The notes: generated from the letters alone by a model not told the origin. A stretch of DNA of 64,000 bases from Actinocrinis sp035946395 (GCF_035946395.1 NZ_DASYZI010000401.1:1-64000), one strand, 5' to 3'; numbered from the stretch's first letter, positions 1-8,804 are shown. Numbers and translations: made by a program.

Positions 1-131
1 ACATCGAGGACGTGCGGATCGAGCACTCTCCCGGCCAGGCGGTCGGCCTGGTCACCCTCCAGGTCGCGCCGGACTCCGCCGGCCAGCTGAGCGCGCGGCT
101 GACTGAGCGCGGCTGGACCGTGCGGAGCTGA
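1..131 (+). CDS. tyrA: Prephenate dehydrogenase, C-terminal end (partial)
   Basis: The window opens inside a reading frame that ends at TGA 129-131. The visible 42 residues (IEDVRIEHSP... ending GWTVRS) look like the end of a small ACT-type regulatory domain. The identification rests mainly on position: in Streptomyces and relatives, tyrA lies directly upstream of cmk, plsC and der, the order seen here. Prephenate dehydrogenase makes 4-hydroxyphenylpyruvate for tyrosine synthesis. The 5' part lies outside the window, so the catalytic domain cannot be checked. Confidence 0.6.
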   Translation, partial: IEDVRIEHSPGQAVGLVTLQVAPDSAGQLSARLTERGWTVRS

Positions 132-306
132 GCCCTGTACCGAGTTGAACGTTGAGCAGTTGAACATTGAACACCGTGCGTTGAGTACTGTGCGCCAACC
201 GTCGCCGTCGCGCTCATTACGCATCAGGTAGCGGTCTGACGCATCGTCGGCACCGATAACCTTTTGCCGTCTGTCGCCGGTTCGAGGAGAGAAGCGTGGT
301 GCGTAC

Positions 307-1008
307 GTGATCGGCAAGGCGATCGTGGTCGCGGTGGACGGGCCGTCCGGCGCGGGAAAGTCGAGCGTGTCCAGGGCAGTGGCGCGCAGACTCGGCCTTC
401 GTTACCTCGACACCGGTGCCCAATACCGCGCGATGACCTGGTGGATGCTGCGCCACGGCGTCAACGTCGCGGACCGGCAGGCTGTGACCGCGGCCTGCGA
501 CAAGCCGGTCGTCGTCTCCGGCACGGACCCTGATGACCCGGCGATCACCGTGGACGGCCAGGATGTCGCCGAGCAGATCCGCACGCCAGAAGTGACGGCG
601 GCCGTCTCCGCGGTCGCCGCGGTCCAGCCGGTACGCGACCGCCTGATCGCGCTCCAGCGCCAGATCATCGCGGCGGCGCTCGCCGAGTCCGACGGCGTCG
701 TGGCCGAAGGACGCGATATCGCGGACGTGGTCTATCCGGCGGCGGCGAGCAAGATCTACCTGACCGCGTCACCCGAGGCGCGCGCGGAGCGGCGCAACGC
801 CGAACTGGATGGCGCCGACGGCTCCGACGGGGAGGGCCCGGTAGCGGAAGACACGCTCGCCGATCTTCAGCGACGCGACGCCGAAGACGCCAGGACGACG
901 CGTCCGCTCGAAGCCGCGCCTGGCGCCGTCGTCGTGGACGCTACGCATCTGACGTTGACTCAGGTGATCGATCGTGTCGTTGAACTCGTCGAAGCGGTGC
1001 GTATATGA
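307..1008 (+). CDS. cmk: Cytidylate kinase (CMP kinase)
   Basis: This 233-residue protein phosphorylates CMP and dCMP with ATP in the cytoplasm for pyrimidine nucleotide recycling. The P-loop GPSGAGKSS is at residues 12-20. The family signatures RYLDTGAQYRAMTW (near residue 33) and AEGRDIADVVYP (near 137) follow. Length is normal for bacterial Cmk. The start is GTG 307, since no other start codon is in frame nearby; a GAGGAGAG ribosome site at 284-291 is rather distant. The stop overlaps the plsC start (ATGA), so the two are translationally coupled. The cmk-plsC-der cluster is typical of actinomycetes. Confidence 0.95.
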   Translation: MIGKAIVVAVDGPSGAGKSSVSRAVARRLGLRYLDTGAQYRAMTWWMLRHGVNVADRQAVTAACDKPVVVSGTDPDDPAITVDGQDVAEQIRTPEVTAAVSAVAAVQPVRDRLIALQRQIIAAALAESDGVVAEGRDIADVVYPAAASKIYLTASPEARAERRNAELDGADGSDGEGPVAEDTLADLQRRDAEDARTTRPLEAAPGAVVVDATHLTLTQVIDRVVELVEAVRI

Positions 1009-1706
1009 ACAAGCCGGTCAAGGAACGCCCGCTCGTGCCCCCGCCGCACAAGGCCGTACGCGCCCGCCGCATCGGGCCGTTCGTGCTGCGGCCATTCTGG
1101 AAGATCGTGCTGCACGGAGCCGAGCGCGTGCCCGTGACCGGCCCGGTGATCCTGGCCGGGAACCACAACGCGTACCTCGATGGCCTCCTCCTCGTCGGCC
1201 TCTCGCCGAGGCCGGTGCACTTCATGATCAAGCAGGAGATGTTCAGCGGACCGATGGGCCCGGCATTGCACTGGCTTGGCCAGATCAGCATCGACCGGCA
1301 TCGCACCGACCGCGCGGCGATCCAGGCGGCGCTCGGAGTGCTGGAACAGGGAGGCGTGCTCGGGGTGTTCCCCGAGGGCACGCGTTCGGCGGAAGACTTC
1401 GCCACCATGCACAATGGTCTGGCGTACTTCGCGCTGCGCTCGGGCGCGCCCGTCGTGCCGGTGGCCTGCCTCGGCACGGATGTCCGTGGCACGTCGGTCA
1501 AGAAGTTACCCAAGCTTCGCGCGCGGCTCGACGTGGTGTTCGGCTCTCCGGTCGAGCTAGGGCGTGGTACCGGACGTAAAGCCGTCGACGCCGCGAGCGA
1601 ACGCCTACGTGACGTGTTGCGTACGCACATCGAGCACGCCCGCATGGAAACCGGGCGCGCGTCGATACCGCAGGCAGGCGACGCGGCAGCAGCCGTCGAG
1701 CAATGA
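1005..1706 (+). CDS. plsC: 1-acyl-sn-glycerol-3-phosphate acyltransferase (PlsC family)
   Basis: A 233-residue membrane-associated acyltransferase that transfers an acyl chain to lysophosphatidic acid (or a related lysolipid) in phospholipid synthesis. The catalytic block NHNAYLD (N53-H54...D59) is the family NHx4D motif, and FPEGTRS at 122-128 is the phosphate-binding motif. The gene overlaps cmk by 4 bases and lies 69 bases before der. The substrate is inferred from the family; a neighbouring lysolipid acceptor cannot be excluded. Confidence 0.9.
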   Translation: MNKPVKERPLVPPPHKAVRARRIGPFVLRPFWKIVLHGAERVPVTGPVILAGNHNAYLDGLLLVGLSPRPVHFMIKQEMFSGPMGPALHWLGQISIDRHRTDRAAIQAALGVLEQGGVLGVFPEGTRSAEDFATMHNGLAYFALRSGAPVVPVACLGTDVRGTSVKKLPKLRARLDVVFGSPVELGRGTGRKAVDAASERLRDVLRTHIEHARMETGRASIPQAGDAAAAVEQ

Positions 1707-1775
1707 TCGTTCAGTAACGGCGACACGGCGGCACCGAGTGACAACAGTTGGATTATCGGTAAGGACGAACTTGCG

Positions 1776-3242
1776 ATGACTGTGGACCACGACGCGTTCG
1801 ACGACGAATTCGGCGCGCCGTTCGACCCGAGCGAGTTCGTCGACGAGTTCGGCAACGCGGAGCCGCTGCCCGCCGGACCGGGCGACGAGGACGAGTTCGC
1901 GGCCGACCAGGCGGTACTGCCTGTGCTGGCCATCGTCGGACGGCCCAATGTCGGGAAGTCGACGCTGGTCAACCGGATCATCGGGCGCCGGGAGGCCGTG
2001 GTGCAGGATGTGCCCGGCGTGACTCGCGACCGTGTGTACTACGAAGCGAACTGGACGGGGCGCCGGTTCACCGTGGTGGACACCGGCGGCTGGGAGGTCG
2101 ACGTCGACGGCATGCACGCGCGCGTCGCCGAGCAGGCCGAGATCGCCGTCGAACTGGCGGACGCGGTCGTGCTCGTGGTGGACGCGACCGTCGGCGTGAC
2201 GAACACCGACGAGGCGTTCGTGAAGGTGCTGCGCCGGACGAAGAAGCCGGTCGTCCTGGCCGCCAACAAGGTGGACAACGCGCGGCAGGAAATCGAGGTC
2301 GCCGCGCTGTGGTCGCTCGGCCTCGGCGAGCCGCACCCGGTCTCCGCGATGCACGGCCGGGGATCGGGCGACCTGCTCGATGCGGTGTTCGACGCGCTGC
2401 CCGAGGCGCCGTCCGAGCTCATCGGCATCGGCCGGCCGGGCGGCCCGCGCCGGGTGGCCCTGGTCGGCAAGCCCAACGTCGGCAAGTCCTCGCTGCTCAA
2501 CAAGCTGGCCGGGCAGGAGCGCGTCGTGGTGGACGCGGTGGCGGGCACCACTCGCGACCCGGTCGACGAACTGATCGAGCTGGGCGGGCGGACCTGGCGC
2601 TTCGTGGACACCGCGGGCATCCGCCGCCGGGTGCACCAGACCTACGGCGCTGACTTCTACGCCTCGCTACGCACTTCGGCCGCGATCGAGAAGGCGGAAG
2701 TCGCGGTGGTGCTGATCGACGCGAGCGACCGCCTGACCGAGCAGGACACCCGGATCATCACCAAGGTCGCGGAGAGCGGCCGCGCCCTGGTGCTGGCGTA
2801 CAACAAGTGGGACATGCTCGACGACGAGCGCCGTAACTACCTTGAGCGGGAGATCGAGCAGGATCTGGTCCAGGTCACCTGGGCGCCCCGGGTCAACATC
2901 TCGGCGCAAACGGGCCGACACGTCGAGAAGCTCGTGCCGGCGATCGACGCCGCGCTTGAGGGCTGGGAGACGCGTGTGTCGACGGCGAAGCTCAACGCCT
3001 TCCTGAACGCCCTCGCGGCCGAGCACCCGCACCCGGTGCGCGGCGGCAAACAGCCACGTATCCTCTTCGGCACCCAGGCATCCAACCGCCCGCCCCGGTT
3101 CGTCCTGTTCGCCTCGGGCTTCCTGGAAGCCGGATACCGCCGGTTCATCGAGCGCCGACTGCGCGAGGAGTTCGGCTTCGCCGGCACGCCGGTCGAGATC
3201 TCAGTGCGTGTACGCGAGAAGCGGTCCCGCACCAAGAAGTAG
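1776..3242 (+). CDS. der: Ribosome assembly GTPase Der (EngA)
   Basis: Der has two consecutive GTPase domains and acts in maturation of the 50S ribosomal subunit. The first P-loop GRPNVGKST is at residues 55-63, with DTGG and NKVD following. The second P-loop GKPNVGKSS is at 231-239, with DTAG and NKWD. A C-terminal KH-like domain ends in a basic tail (EKRSRTKK). The acidic 45-residue N-terminal extension before the first G domain is common in actinobacterial Der. ATG 1776 is the chosen start. It closes the cmk-plsC-der cluster. Confidence 0.96.
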   Translation: MTVDHDAFDDEFGAPFDPSEFVDEFGNAEPLPAGPGDEDEFAADQAVLPVLAIVGRPNVGKSTLVNRIIGRREAVVQDVPGVTRDRVYYEANWTGRRFTVVDTGGWEVDVDGMHARVAEQAEIAVELADAVVLVVDATVGVTNTDEAFVKVLRRTKKPVVLAANKVDNARQEIEVAALWSLGLGEPHPVSAMHGRGSGDLLDAVFDALPEAPSELIGIGRPGGPRRVALVGKPNVGKSSLLNKLAGQERVVVDAVAGTTRDPVDELIELGGRTWRFVDTAGIRRRVHQTYGADFYASLRTSAAIEKAEVAVVLIDASDRLTEQDTRIITKVAESGRALVLAYNKWDMLDDERRNYLEREIEQDLVQVTWAPRVNISAQTGRHVEKLVPAIDAALEGWETRVSTAKLNAFLNALAAEHPHPVRGGKQPRILFGTQASNRPPRFVLFASGFLEAGYRRFIERRLREEFGFAGTPVEISVRVREKRSRTKK

Positions 3243-3378
3243 GTCCATGAAGTAGATCCATTGCGTGAGCGCAGCCACATGCAGCCACGGAACCTATGAC
3301 GCGAGCCCGCTGCGGGCGCCCAGAACGTCCAGAGCGCTCAGAGCACCCATTCGGCGGCACCGGTCATATGATCGCGGA

Positions 3379-4518
3379 GTGCGTACGAAAGGCGGCCCGA
3401 GGCGTGAGCGCAGTACGCCCTGGGTCGAACTCGTTCACGCCGCCGATCGCGCAACGCTCGATGCCGTCGCGGATCTGCTCGTAGCCGCTGCAAGCCGCGG
3501 CGAGGCCCTAGGCCTGAGCCCGACGATCACCCGTGAGCAGTACGATCATCACCTCGAACGCCTCATGGCTAGCGCGCAGCGGCGTGACGCCGCCTTGGCC
3601 GTGGCGCGGACGCCGGGCGGCGCCGTGGTCGGCACAGCGCAGTGGACCCGCAGTGCGTACCCCACGCGCAGGGTTCTCGGTGAACTGGACCACGTCGTCG
3701 TCAGCCCGTCGGCACGCGGCACAGGCGCAGGCCGGGCGCTGATCGAAGCGGTCGTCACCGACGCGCGGGCGGCGGGCATCGAAGTCCTCATGCTGGAAGC
3801 GCGCGGCAACAACCACGGCGCGCTGGCCCTCTACGAACGCAACGGCTTCCGGTCCGTGGGCAACCTGCCCAACGTGGTCGCGATCGGCTCGGCCAGGCAC
3901 GACATCGTGCTCATGGCCCGCAAGCTCACCCGCCCGCCGGATACCGATCTGCTCGGCCATCTTCCAGCCGGCGCGGGCGCGAGCCTCCCGCGCGGCGTGT
4001 CGCAGGGTCCTGACTGGCAGCGTACCGAGCGGTTGCTGTTGTGCCTGCCGACCACCGACGTCGCCGACGCCTACTTCGCGATCCACGGCGACCCGGCGAC
4101 CAACGTGCACAACCCCGCCGGCACCATGGTGGACCCCGCGATGGCGATCCCGATCCTGGAGAGTTGGCAGCGGCACTGGTGCGAGGCGGGCTACGGCTAC
4201 TGGGTCGTGCGAGCCCCCGAGGACGGCCGAGTCCTGGGCTTCGGCGGCGTACGCCCCCCGCTTCCCGACGAGGACTTCCTCAACCTCTACTACCGTTTCC
4301 GTCCTGCCGCCTGGGGCAAGGGCTACGCCACCGAACTAGGCCGCGCCGCCCTCGCCCTAGCGGCCAAGTCGTCCCCCGGCGCCCCTGTAGTAGCGCTCAT
4401 ACGCCCGCGCAATGAACCGTCCATCCGCGTCGTCCAACGCCTCGGCATGCGCTTCGAAGGCGAAGTCGAACGGCAGCTCGGCGTGTACCTGAAGTACGAG
4501 ATCGTTCCAGAACCGTAA
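3379..4518 (+). CDS. Tandem GNAT-family N-acetyltransferase
   Basis: Two acetyl-CoA-dependent GNAT domains are joined in one polypeptide. The N-terminal domain holds the acetyl-CoA loop VVSPSARGTGAGRAL and the LALYERNGF helix-strand end. The C-terminal domain is of RimJ/RimL (Acetyltransf_3) type, beginning TERLLLCLPTTD and ending with the NEPSIRVVQRLGMRFEGEV segment. Substrates are unknown. The frame stays open upstream to 3265, but GTG 3379 is preferred: TATGAT at 3367-3372 looks like a -10 box 6 bases before it, suggesting a leaderless message. A hairpin terminator follows the stop. Confidence 0.8.
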   Translation: MRTKGGPRRERSTPWVELVHAADRATLDAVADLLVAAASRGEALGLSPTITREQYDHHLERLMASAQRRDAALAVARTPGGAVVGTAQWTRSAYPTRRVLGELDHVVVSPSARGTGAGRALIEAVVTDARAAGIEVLMLEARGNNHGALALYERNGFRSVGNLPNVVAIGSARHDIVLMARKLTRPPDTDLLGHLPAGAGASLPRGVSQGPDWQRTERLLLCLPTTDVADAYFAIHGDPATNVHNPAGTMVDPAMAIPILESWQRHWCEAGYGYWVVRAPEDGRVLGFGGVRPPLPDEDFLNLYYRFRPAAWGKGYATELGRAALALAAKSSPGAPVVALIRPRNEPSIRVVQRLGMRFEGEVERQLGVYLKYEIVPEP

Positions 4519-4532
4519 GTCTCGCGTATATC

Positions 4533-4558
4533 GTCGCCACACACGCGTTTGTGGCGAC
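4533..4558 (+). terminator. Rho-independent-type hairpin after the GNAT gene
   Basis: A perfect 9-bp stem, GTCGCCACA (4533-4541) with TGTGGCGAC (4550-4558), encloses an 8-base loop. It starts 15 bases after the GNAT stop. The following bases (ATGTTTTC) are only weakly T-rich, as usual in actinomycetes. Confidence 0.65.
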
Positions 4559-4976
4559 ATGTTTTCACGAGCCCACGAATCAGTCTGAAGAGTTATCGGG
4601 TGAGCGTCGGCGACACAGGCGTAGAGCGCCGCTGAAGTGGCGAACGGAGTGATGAAATGCACTCCCTCGATCCGTCGAGAGCTCCCCTTACCCCGCTTGA
4701 GCTGGGTTGAGCCGAGGAATAAATTGTTCGATAGATCACCCGTGAATCAGGACCCAGAGTAAGTGGACCCTGATTCACAGGCCTGCTCTGCCTTGCTCGC
4801 AAGTGTATTTGTCGTGTGCCATTCACCCCCACTTGCCGGGCTGGCGCAATTTTCGGCTGTACGACTGTCAAAACCAGTTGCGGTGGTGTGTCGTCATCCG
4901 CGATGATGCGTAGCTTTCCGGTTTCTGGCGGGCTGTCGTGGTCGCCTGCTGGCCCGTTCGACAGGGGGTTGAGACG
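4559..4976. other. Intergenic region before the ABC exporter ATPase
   Basis: About 420 bases without a convincing gene. It is visibly richer in A and T than its surroundings. It contains one perfect 10-bp inverted repeat, GTGAATCAGG (4742-4751) with CCTGATTCAC (4769-4778), separated by 17 bases. This could be a regulator site or a second terminator. The AGGGGG at 4963-4968 is the ribosome binding site of the following ATPase gene. Confidence 0.5.
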
Positions 4977-5801
4977 GTGCCTGAGTCGATCATCGTTGCC
5001 GAACAACTCACGAAGACGTTCATCCGTTACCAACGCTCGGGACGGTTACGCCGTGAGCGAGCCGACTTCACCGCGGTGAATCGGATCGATCTGCGCGTGG
5101 AGCCCGGGGAGTTGGTCGGGTACATCGGGCCTAACGGCGCGGGCAAGTCGACAACCATCAAGATGCTGACCGGCATTCTGATGCCCACCGCCGGGACGCT
5201 GCGAGTGGCGGGGCTGGAGCCGCAGCGTAACCGGATCAAGCTGGCGCGGAGGATCGGGGTGGTGTTCGGGCAGCGGACCACGTTGTGGTGGGATCTGCCG
5301 CTGCGCGACTCGTTCGCTCTGATCCAGCGGATCTACCGGATTCCCGCGCCGCGGTTCAAGGAGAACTTGGACCGGTACATCGAGGCGCTGGACCTGGGAC
5401 CGATACTTGACCAGCCGGTGCGGCAGTTGAGCCTTGGTCAGCGGATGCGTGGTGACATCACGGCGGCGTTGCTGCACGATCCGACGATCGTGTATCTCGA
5501 CGAGCCGACGATCGGGCTCGACATCGTCTCGAAGCACGTGGTGCGTGACTTCTTGCACGAGCTCAATGCTGTGACGGGGACGACGATCCTGTTGACGACC
5601 CATGACGTCGGGGACATTGAGCGGTTGTGCTCGCGTGTTGTCGCTATTGACCACGGTCGCGTCACGTACGACGGAAGTATTGACGTGTTGCGTGGTGAGC
5701 GGGACCTGGAGACCGCGATCAAAGAGCTTTATACCGAAGGGGGCGTGCAACGGGAGCAGGGGCAGGAGCAGGAGGACGGTGCTGCGGCGCTCAGCGATTG
5801 A
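4977..5801 (+). CDS. ABC-2 type exporter, ATP-binding protein
   Basis: A 274-residue ATPase of the NatA/DrrA-like class. Walker A is GPNGAGKST (near residue 56), the signature is LSLGQRMRGD, Walker B is IVYLDEPT, and a switch histidine lies in LTTHD. The start is GTG 4977, with AGGGGG 8 bases upstream. It most likely powers the two DUF990-like permeases encoded immediately downstream on the opposite strand (5902-7579), since no other partner is close. The exported substrate is unknown. A Gln/Glu-rich C-terminal tail (EQGQEQEDG) is unusual but of no known role. Confidence 0.85.
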   Translation: MPESIIVAEQLTKTFIRYQRSGRLRRERADFTAVNRIDLRVEPGELVGYIGPNGAGKSTTIKMLTGILMPTAGTLRVAGLEPQRNRIKLARRIGVVFGQRTTLWWDLPLRDSFALIQRIYRIPAPRFKENLDRYIEALDLGPILDQPVRQLSLGQRMRGDITAALLHDPTIVYLDEPTIGLDIVSKHVVRDFLHELNAVTGTTILLTTHDVGDIERLCSRVVAIDHGRVTYDGSIDVLRGERDLETAIKELYTEGGVQREQGQEQEDGAAALSD

Positions 5802-5901
5802 TGACTTCTGATTGACTGGTCGCTGAGGGCTGTCGGCGGCTACTTCGTATCGGCGGTCACTGATGTGAAACCGCGATGACTGGCATGAGGAATCGAGCTG
5901 G

Positions 5902-6795
5902 TCAGCTACCGGTCGAACGATAGTGACGGACGGCGACCCGCCAGACGAGTGCCGCGAGCAGACTGAGCAGCAGCGCGACGACGGGTGGGGCGAAGCTCAG
6001 GAAGCCGGGCAGGCCGAGCGGGTCGCGGCGGCCGAGGACGTACAGCGACGGTTCCCAGGTCACAAAGGCGAGTGGGATCGCAAAGGTCATCAGCAGGGCG
6101 AGGGAGCGCTGGTAGATGGCGAACGGGAACTCGGTGATCAGTTCGCCGCCGTACGTGATCACGTTGGCTGATTCACGCGCGTCGGTGGCCACGAAGCTGA
6201 TCGAGTTGGTGAGGACCCACAACGCGCAGTAGATCACCGTGCCGCACACGACCGTGCCGACGCAGACCATTGCTTTGAGCGGCGTCCACGTGATCGGGAG
6301 CGCTTGGGCCGCCCAGACGAGGGTTGCGGTGGACGGGATGAGCTTGCCGAAACGCTTCGGCGTGAACTGGTCGGCCAGGACCTGCGCGAGAGTGCCGACC
6401 GGACGGATGAGCATCACGTCGAAGGTGCCGAGGCGGATCGAGTCGCTGAGGGTCTCCATGCCGCTGGCGATCACGTCGGAGAGCGCGAATGCGAGGCGTG
6501 TGGTGCCGTAGAGGTAGAGGGTCTGCGGCAGGGTGAATCCGGCAAGCGTGGTGACCTGCGAGTACATGACGAGCAGCGCGGCCAGGTCGAGGCTGGCGCC
6601 GAGCATCTGAGCGGTGCCGGTGAGCAGGAGGGATGCTCGGTACTGCCACGCGGCGCGTGACCACATGCGGGTCAGGAGAAGATACGCGGCGGGAGAGGGG
6701 ATGGGGCGTGGCTCGGGGGTGAGGCGTGGCTCGGGCGTGTGGGTGTGGGTGTGGGTTGGGGTTGGGGTGGGCGTGTGAGTGTGGGAATCAGCCAC
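5902..6795 (-). CDS. ABC-2 type exporter permease (DUF990-like), second gene
   Basis: A 297-residue integral membrane protein with about six hydrophobic segments, for example SLDLAALLVMYSQVT and FLSFAPPVVALLLSLLAALVW. It matches the pattern of paired permeases of the ABC-2 DUF990 class. The first 35 residues are a low-complexity run of His, Thr and Pro (HTHTPTPTPT-like), encoded by a GT-rich simple repeat at about 6720-6785. The GTG start overlaps the stop of the upstream permease gene by 8 bases. The histidine-rich cytoplasmic tail could bind metal, or may simply reflect a wrong start: an alternative would be nearer the first membrane segment. Confidence 0.75.
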   Translation of the reverse strand: MADSHTHTPTPTPTHTHTHTPEPRLTPEPRPIPSPAAYLLLTRMWSRAAWQYRASLLLTGTAQMLGASLDLAALLVMYSQVTTLAGFTLPQTLYLYGTTRLAFALSDVIASGMETLSDSIRLGTFDVMLIRPVGTLAQVLADQFTPKRFGKLIPSTATLVWAAQALPITWTPLKAMVCVGTVVCGTVIYCALWVLTNSISFVATDARESANVITYGGELITEFPFAIYQRSLALLMTFAIPLAFVTWEPSLYVLGRRDPLGLPGFLSFAPPVVALLLSLLAALVWRVAVRHYRSTGS

Positions 6796-7579
6796 CTTGC
6801 ACCACCGTCTTGCGGCGTGCGGCGGTGGTCACGGCGCGGCCTAGGGCGATCAGGGCTGCGGCCCACAGCAGCTGGAAGGCCAGGGCGTTGAGGAAGCCGG
6901 CGGTGCCGGTGCCGAGCAGCACGTCGATCGGGACTTGGAGGGTGGCCGACCAGGGCAGCGTGCGGGCCAGGGCGCCCAGCCAGCCGGGCATGACCGCCAC
7001 GGGGATGATCATGCCGGAGAAGAACATCGAGACGACGAGCAGCAGGGCGGCCGAGCCGCGCTCGTCCAGCGTCCAGAACGCGCTGAGGCTGACCAGGTAG
7101 CGGATGGCGAAGTTGATCAGCAGGCCGAGGGTGCAGCTGAGGGCGAATTCGAGCCAGGGCAGGGGCGCCGCGGGCAGCCTGGTGGGGAAGAAGAGCGTCC
7201 CGATGACGACCGGGGGAGCGGTACGCAGTACGAGGCCTGCGACGGCCCGGCCGACATCGAGGGCGAGGAACCAGAGCTGGAAGTCGCAGGGCCGGTACAG
7301 GTCGGTGGCCACCTCGCCGGTGCGGATGCGCAGGCCGAGCTCGGTCGAGCCGAAGAAGATGCCGATCGGCGTGGTCAGGCCCTGGGTGAGGAACACGTAC
7401 GTGACCGCGTCGGCCGCGTCGTAGCCGCCGATGTGCGGCTTCTCGTGCCACATGGCCAGCAGGATGTACGCGCGGATGAATCCGAAGCAGGTGTTGGTGA
7501 TGAGGCCTGCGATGGTGGCGGAGCGGTAGGTGATGTAGCGGCGGAACGATAATCGGGCGGCGGTCAGGTACACGCGCAC
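6788..7579 (-). CDS. ABC-2 type exporter permease (DUF990-like), first gene
   Basis: A 263-residue membrane protein with about six hydrophobic stretches. It starts VYLTAARLSFRRYITYRSATIAG in the style of DUF990 permeases. GTG 7579 is preceded at 7 bases by GGGAG. It is co-transcribed with the second permease and presumably forms a heterodimeric channel with it. The ATPase gene is convergent, so the two halves need separate promoters. A miniature inverted-repeat element lies directly upstream of the ribosome binding site, so the native promoter may have been displaced or replaced. Confidence 0.8.
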   Translation of the reverse strand: MRVYLTAARLSFRRYITYRSATIAGLITNTCFGFIRAYILLAMWHEKPHIGGYDAADAVTYVFLTQGLTTPIGIFFGSTELGLRIRTGEVATDLYRPCDFQLWFLALDVGRAVAGLVLRTAPPVVIGTLFFPTRLPAAPLPWLEFALSCTLGLLINFAIRYLVSLSAFWTLDERGSAALLLVVSMFFSGMIIPVAVMPGWLGALARTLPWSATLQVPIDVLLGTGTAGFLNALAFQLLWAAALIALGRAVTTAARRKTVVQGG

Positions 7580-7591
7580 GCGGCAGCTCCC

Positions 7592-7697
7592 GGTATCACG
7601 GCTCTTCGACCTTGACCGTGGGTAGGCTCGCCCGCCGCTGCGCGTCGGCCGACACTGCGCCGCTGGCCACGGTCAAGTTCGAAGAGGGGGTATCACG
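7592..7697. repeat. MITE-like element: 20-bp inverted repeats inside a 9-bp direct repeat
   Basis: Arms 7602-7621 and 7667-7686 are inverted copies with one mismatch (core CTCTTCGA.CTTGACCGTGG). They enclose 45 bases. The 9-bp direct repeat GGTATCACG flanks the whole at 7592-7600 and 7689-7697, as a target-site duplication would. It encodes nothing and sits between the ribosome binding site of the permease gene and the end of the epimerase gene. It shares the CTCTTCGAACTTG arm start with the inverted repeat at 32779-32890. It could alternatively be a long hairpin, but the flanking duplication argues for transposition. Confidence 0.55.
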
Positions 7698-7793
7698 CCG
7701 TCAGAAATGGGGGGAGGCAGCATTCTGGCGGGCGCCGGGGCGAGGGGCAATCGAATAATCGAGTGCTGGGACGGGTGGACGGCGGGCGGGGCA

Positions 7794-8759
7794 TCAGGCG
7801 GAGGGGTTTGGGACGGTTAGGGCGGATGCGAGGGACTCGGGGAAGGTGGGGTGCGTGAAGATGAAGCCTGAGGCGAGTAGGCGGGCCGGAATGATGCGCT
7901 GGCTCATCAGGGTCCCCTCGGCGAAGCCGCCTATCGCGAGGCGCAGGGCGGGGGCGGGCACCGTGAAAAGCATCGGGCGGCCCAGTGCTCGGCCGATGTC
8001 GGCGGTGATCTCGCGGTTGCGGGCGGGGTGGGCAGTGGTCACGTTGACGGGGCCGGTGAGGGCGGATGTGTCGGGTGCGCTCGGGGTGGGTGCGTTGGCG
8101 GCGGGCGTAGTGGGGGCGATGATGTGGCGTAAGGCGCGGACGGTGTCGGTGAGTGAGATGTAGCTCCAGTATTGGCGGCCGGTGCCTAGCCGGCCGCCCA
8201 GGCCGAATCTGGCGGGTGGCAGCAGTCTGCCGAATGCGCCGCCGTGGCTCGCGACGACTATGCCGAAGCGCGGATGAACTACTCGGATGCCTGCTTTGCG
8301 GGCGGGGTCGGCCGCGGCTTCCCATTCTTGGCAGACATCTGCGAGGAAGTCTTTGCCGGGGGGAGCGGATTCGTCGGTTGGGGTGTCGCCGGTTTCGCCG
8401 TAGTAGCCGATTGCGGATCCGGCGACGAAGACCGGGGGCGGGCTGGTGAGCGCGGCCGTGGTGGTGGCGAGAGTCGCGGTGGTCAGGACACGGCTGTCGC
8501 GGATCTGCCGACGGTATGACCGCGTCCAGCGGTGGTCGCCGACGCCGGCGCCGGCGAGGTTGACCACGGCGTCCGCGCCGTCCAGTGCGGATGCGGGCAG
8601 GTGGCCGTGGGCGGGGTCCCATCGGGTTTCGCTGACGCGGCCGGAGGGTGGGTTCGGCGGGCGGCGTACCAGGGGGACGACGGCGTGGCCGTCGGCGGTG
8701 AGGGACGCGGTCAGGGCCGAGCCGATCAGGCCGCTGGAGCCTGCGATGACGACGCGCAT
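7794..8759 (-). CDS. TIGR01777-family NAD(P)-dependent epimerase
   Basis: This 321-residue protein is an extended short-chain dehydrogenase-like protein. It starts MRVVIAGSSGLIGSAL with the GxxGxxG dinucleotide-binding loop. It carries the family blocks VVNLAGAGVGDHRWT and FVAGSAIGYYG (catalytic-type YYG) and ends with the C-terminal DUF1731-like segment (RALGRPMLFTVPAPALRLAIGG). In Escherichia coli the homologue is YfcH, whose substrate is not established. ATG 8759 is chosen because homology begins exactly there; the open frame continues upstream without similarity. Confidence 0.85.
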   Translation of the reverse strand: MRVVIAGSSGLIGSALTASLTADGHAVVPLVRRPPNPPSGRVSETRWDPAHGHLPASALDGADAVVNLAGAGVGDHRWTRSYRRQIRDSRVLTTATLATTTAALTSPPPVFVAGSAIGYYGETGDTPTDESAPPGKDFLADVCQEWEAAADPARKAGIRVVHPRFGIVVASHGGAFGRLLPPARFGLGGRLGTGRQYWSYISLTDTVRALRHIIAPTTPAANAPTPSAPDTSALTGPVNVTTAHPARNREITADIGRALGRPMLFTVPAPALRLAIGGFAEGTLMSQRIIPARLLASGFIFTHPTFPESLASALTVPNPSA

Positions 8760-8804
8760 GGGACCACAGTAGGAGCCCCGGGAGCGCTGTGTTCCGGCGG
8801 CATG

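Noticed and set aside
941..1981. Long minus-strand open frame (346 codons) over cmk/plsC/der
   Set aside because: Antisense to well-identified genes, Ser/Thr/Arg-rich composition typical of a high-GC shadow frame, no motif.
3265..3378. N-terminal extension of the tandem GNAT protein
   Set aside because: Arg/Pro/Ser-rich, no similarity to GNAT starts; a -10-like box lies within it.
4593..5033. Minus-strand frame in the A/T-richer gap before the exporter ATPase
   Set aside because: No ribosome site, mixed composition and overlap with the inverted repeat at 4742-4778 and with the ATPase start.
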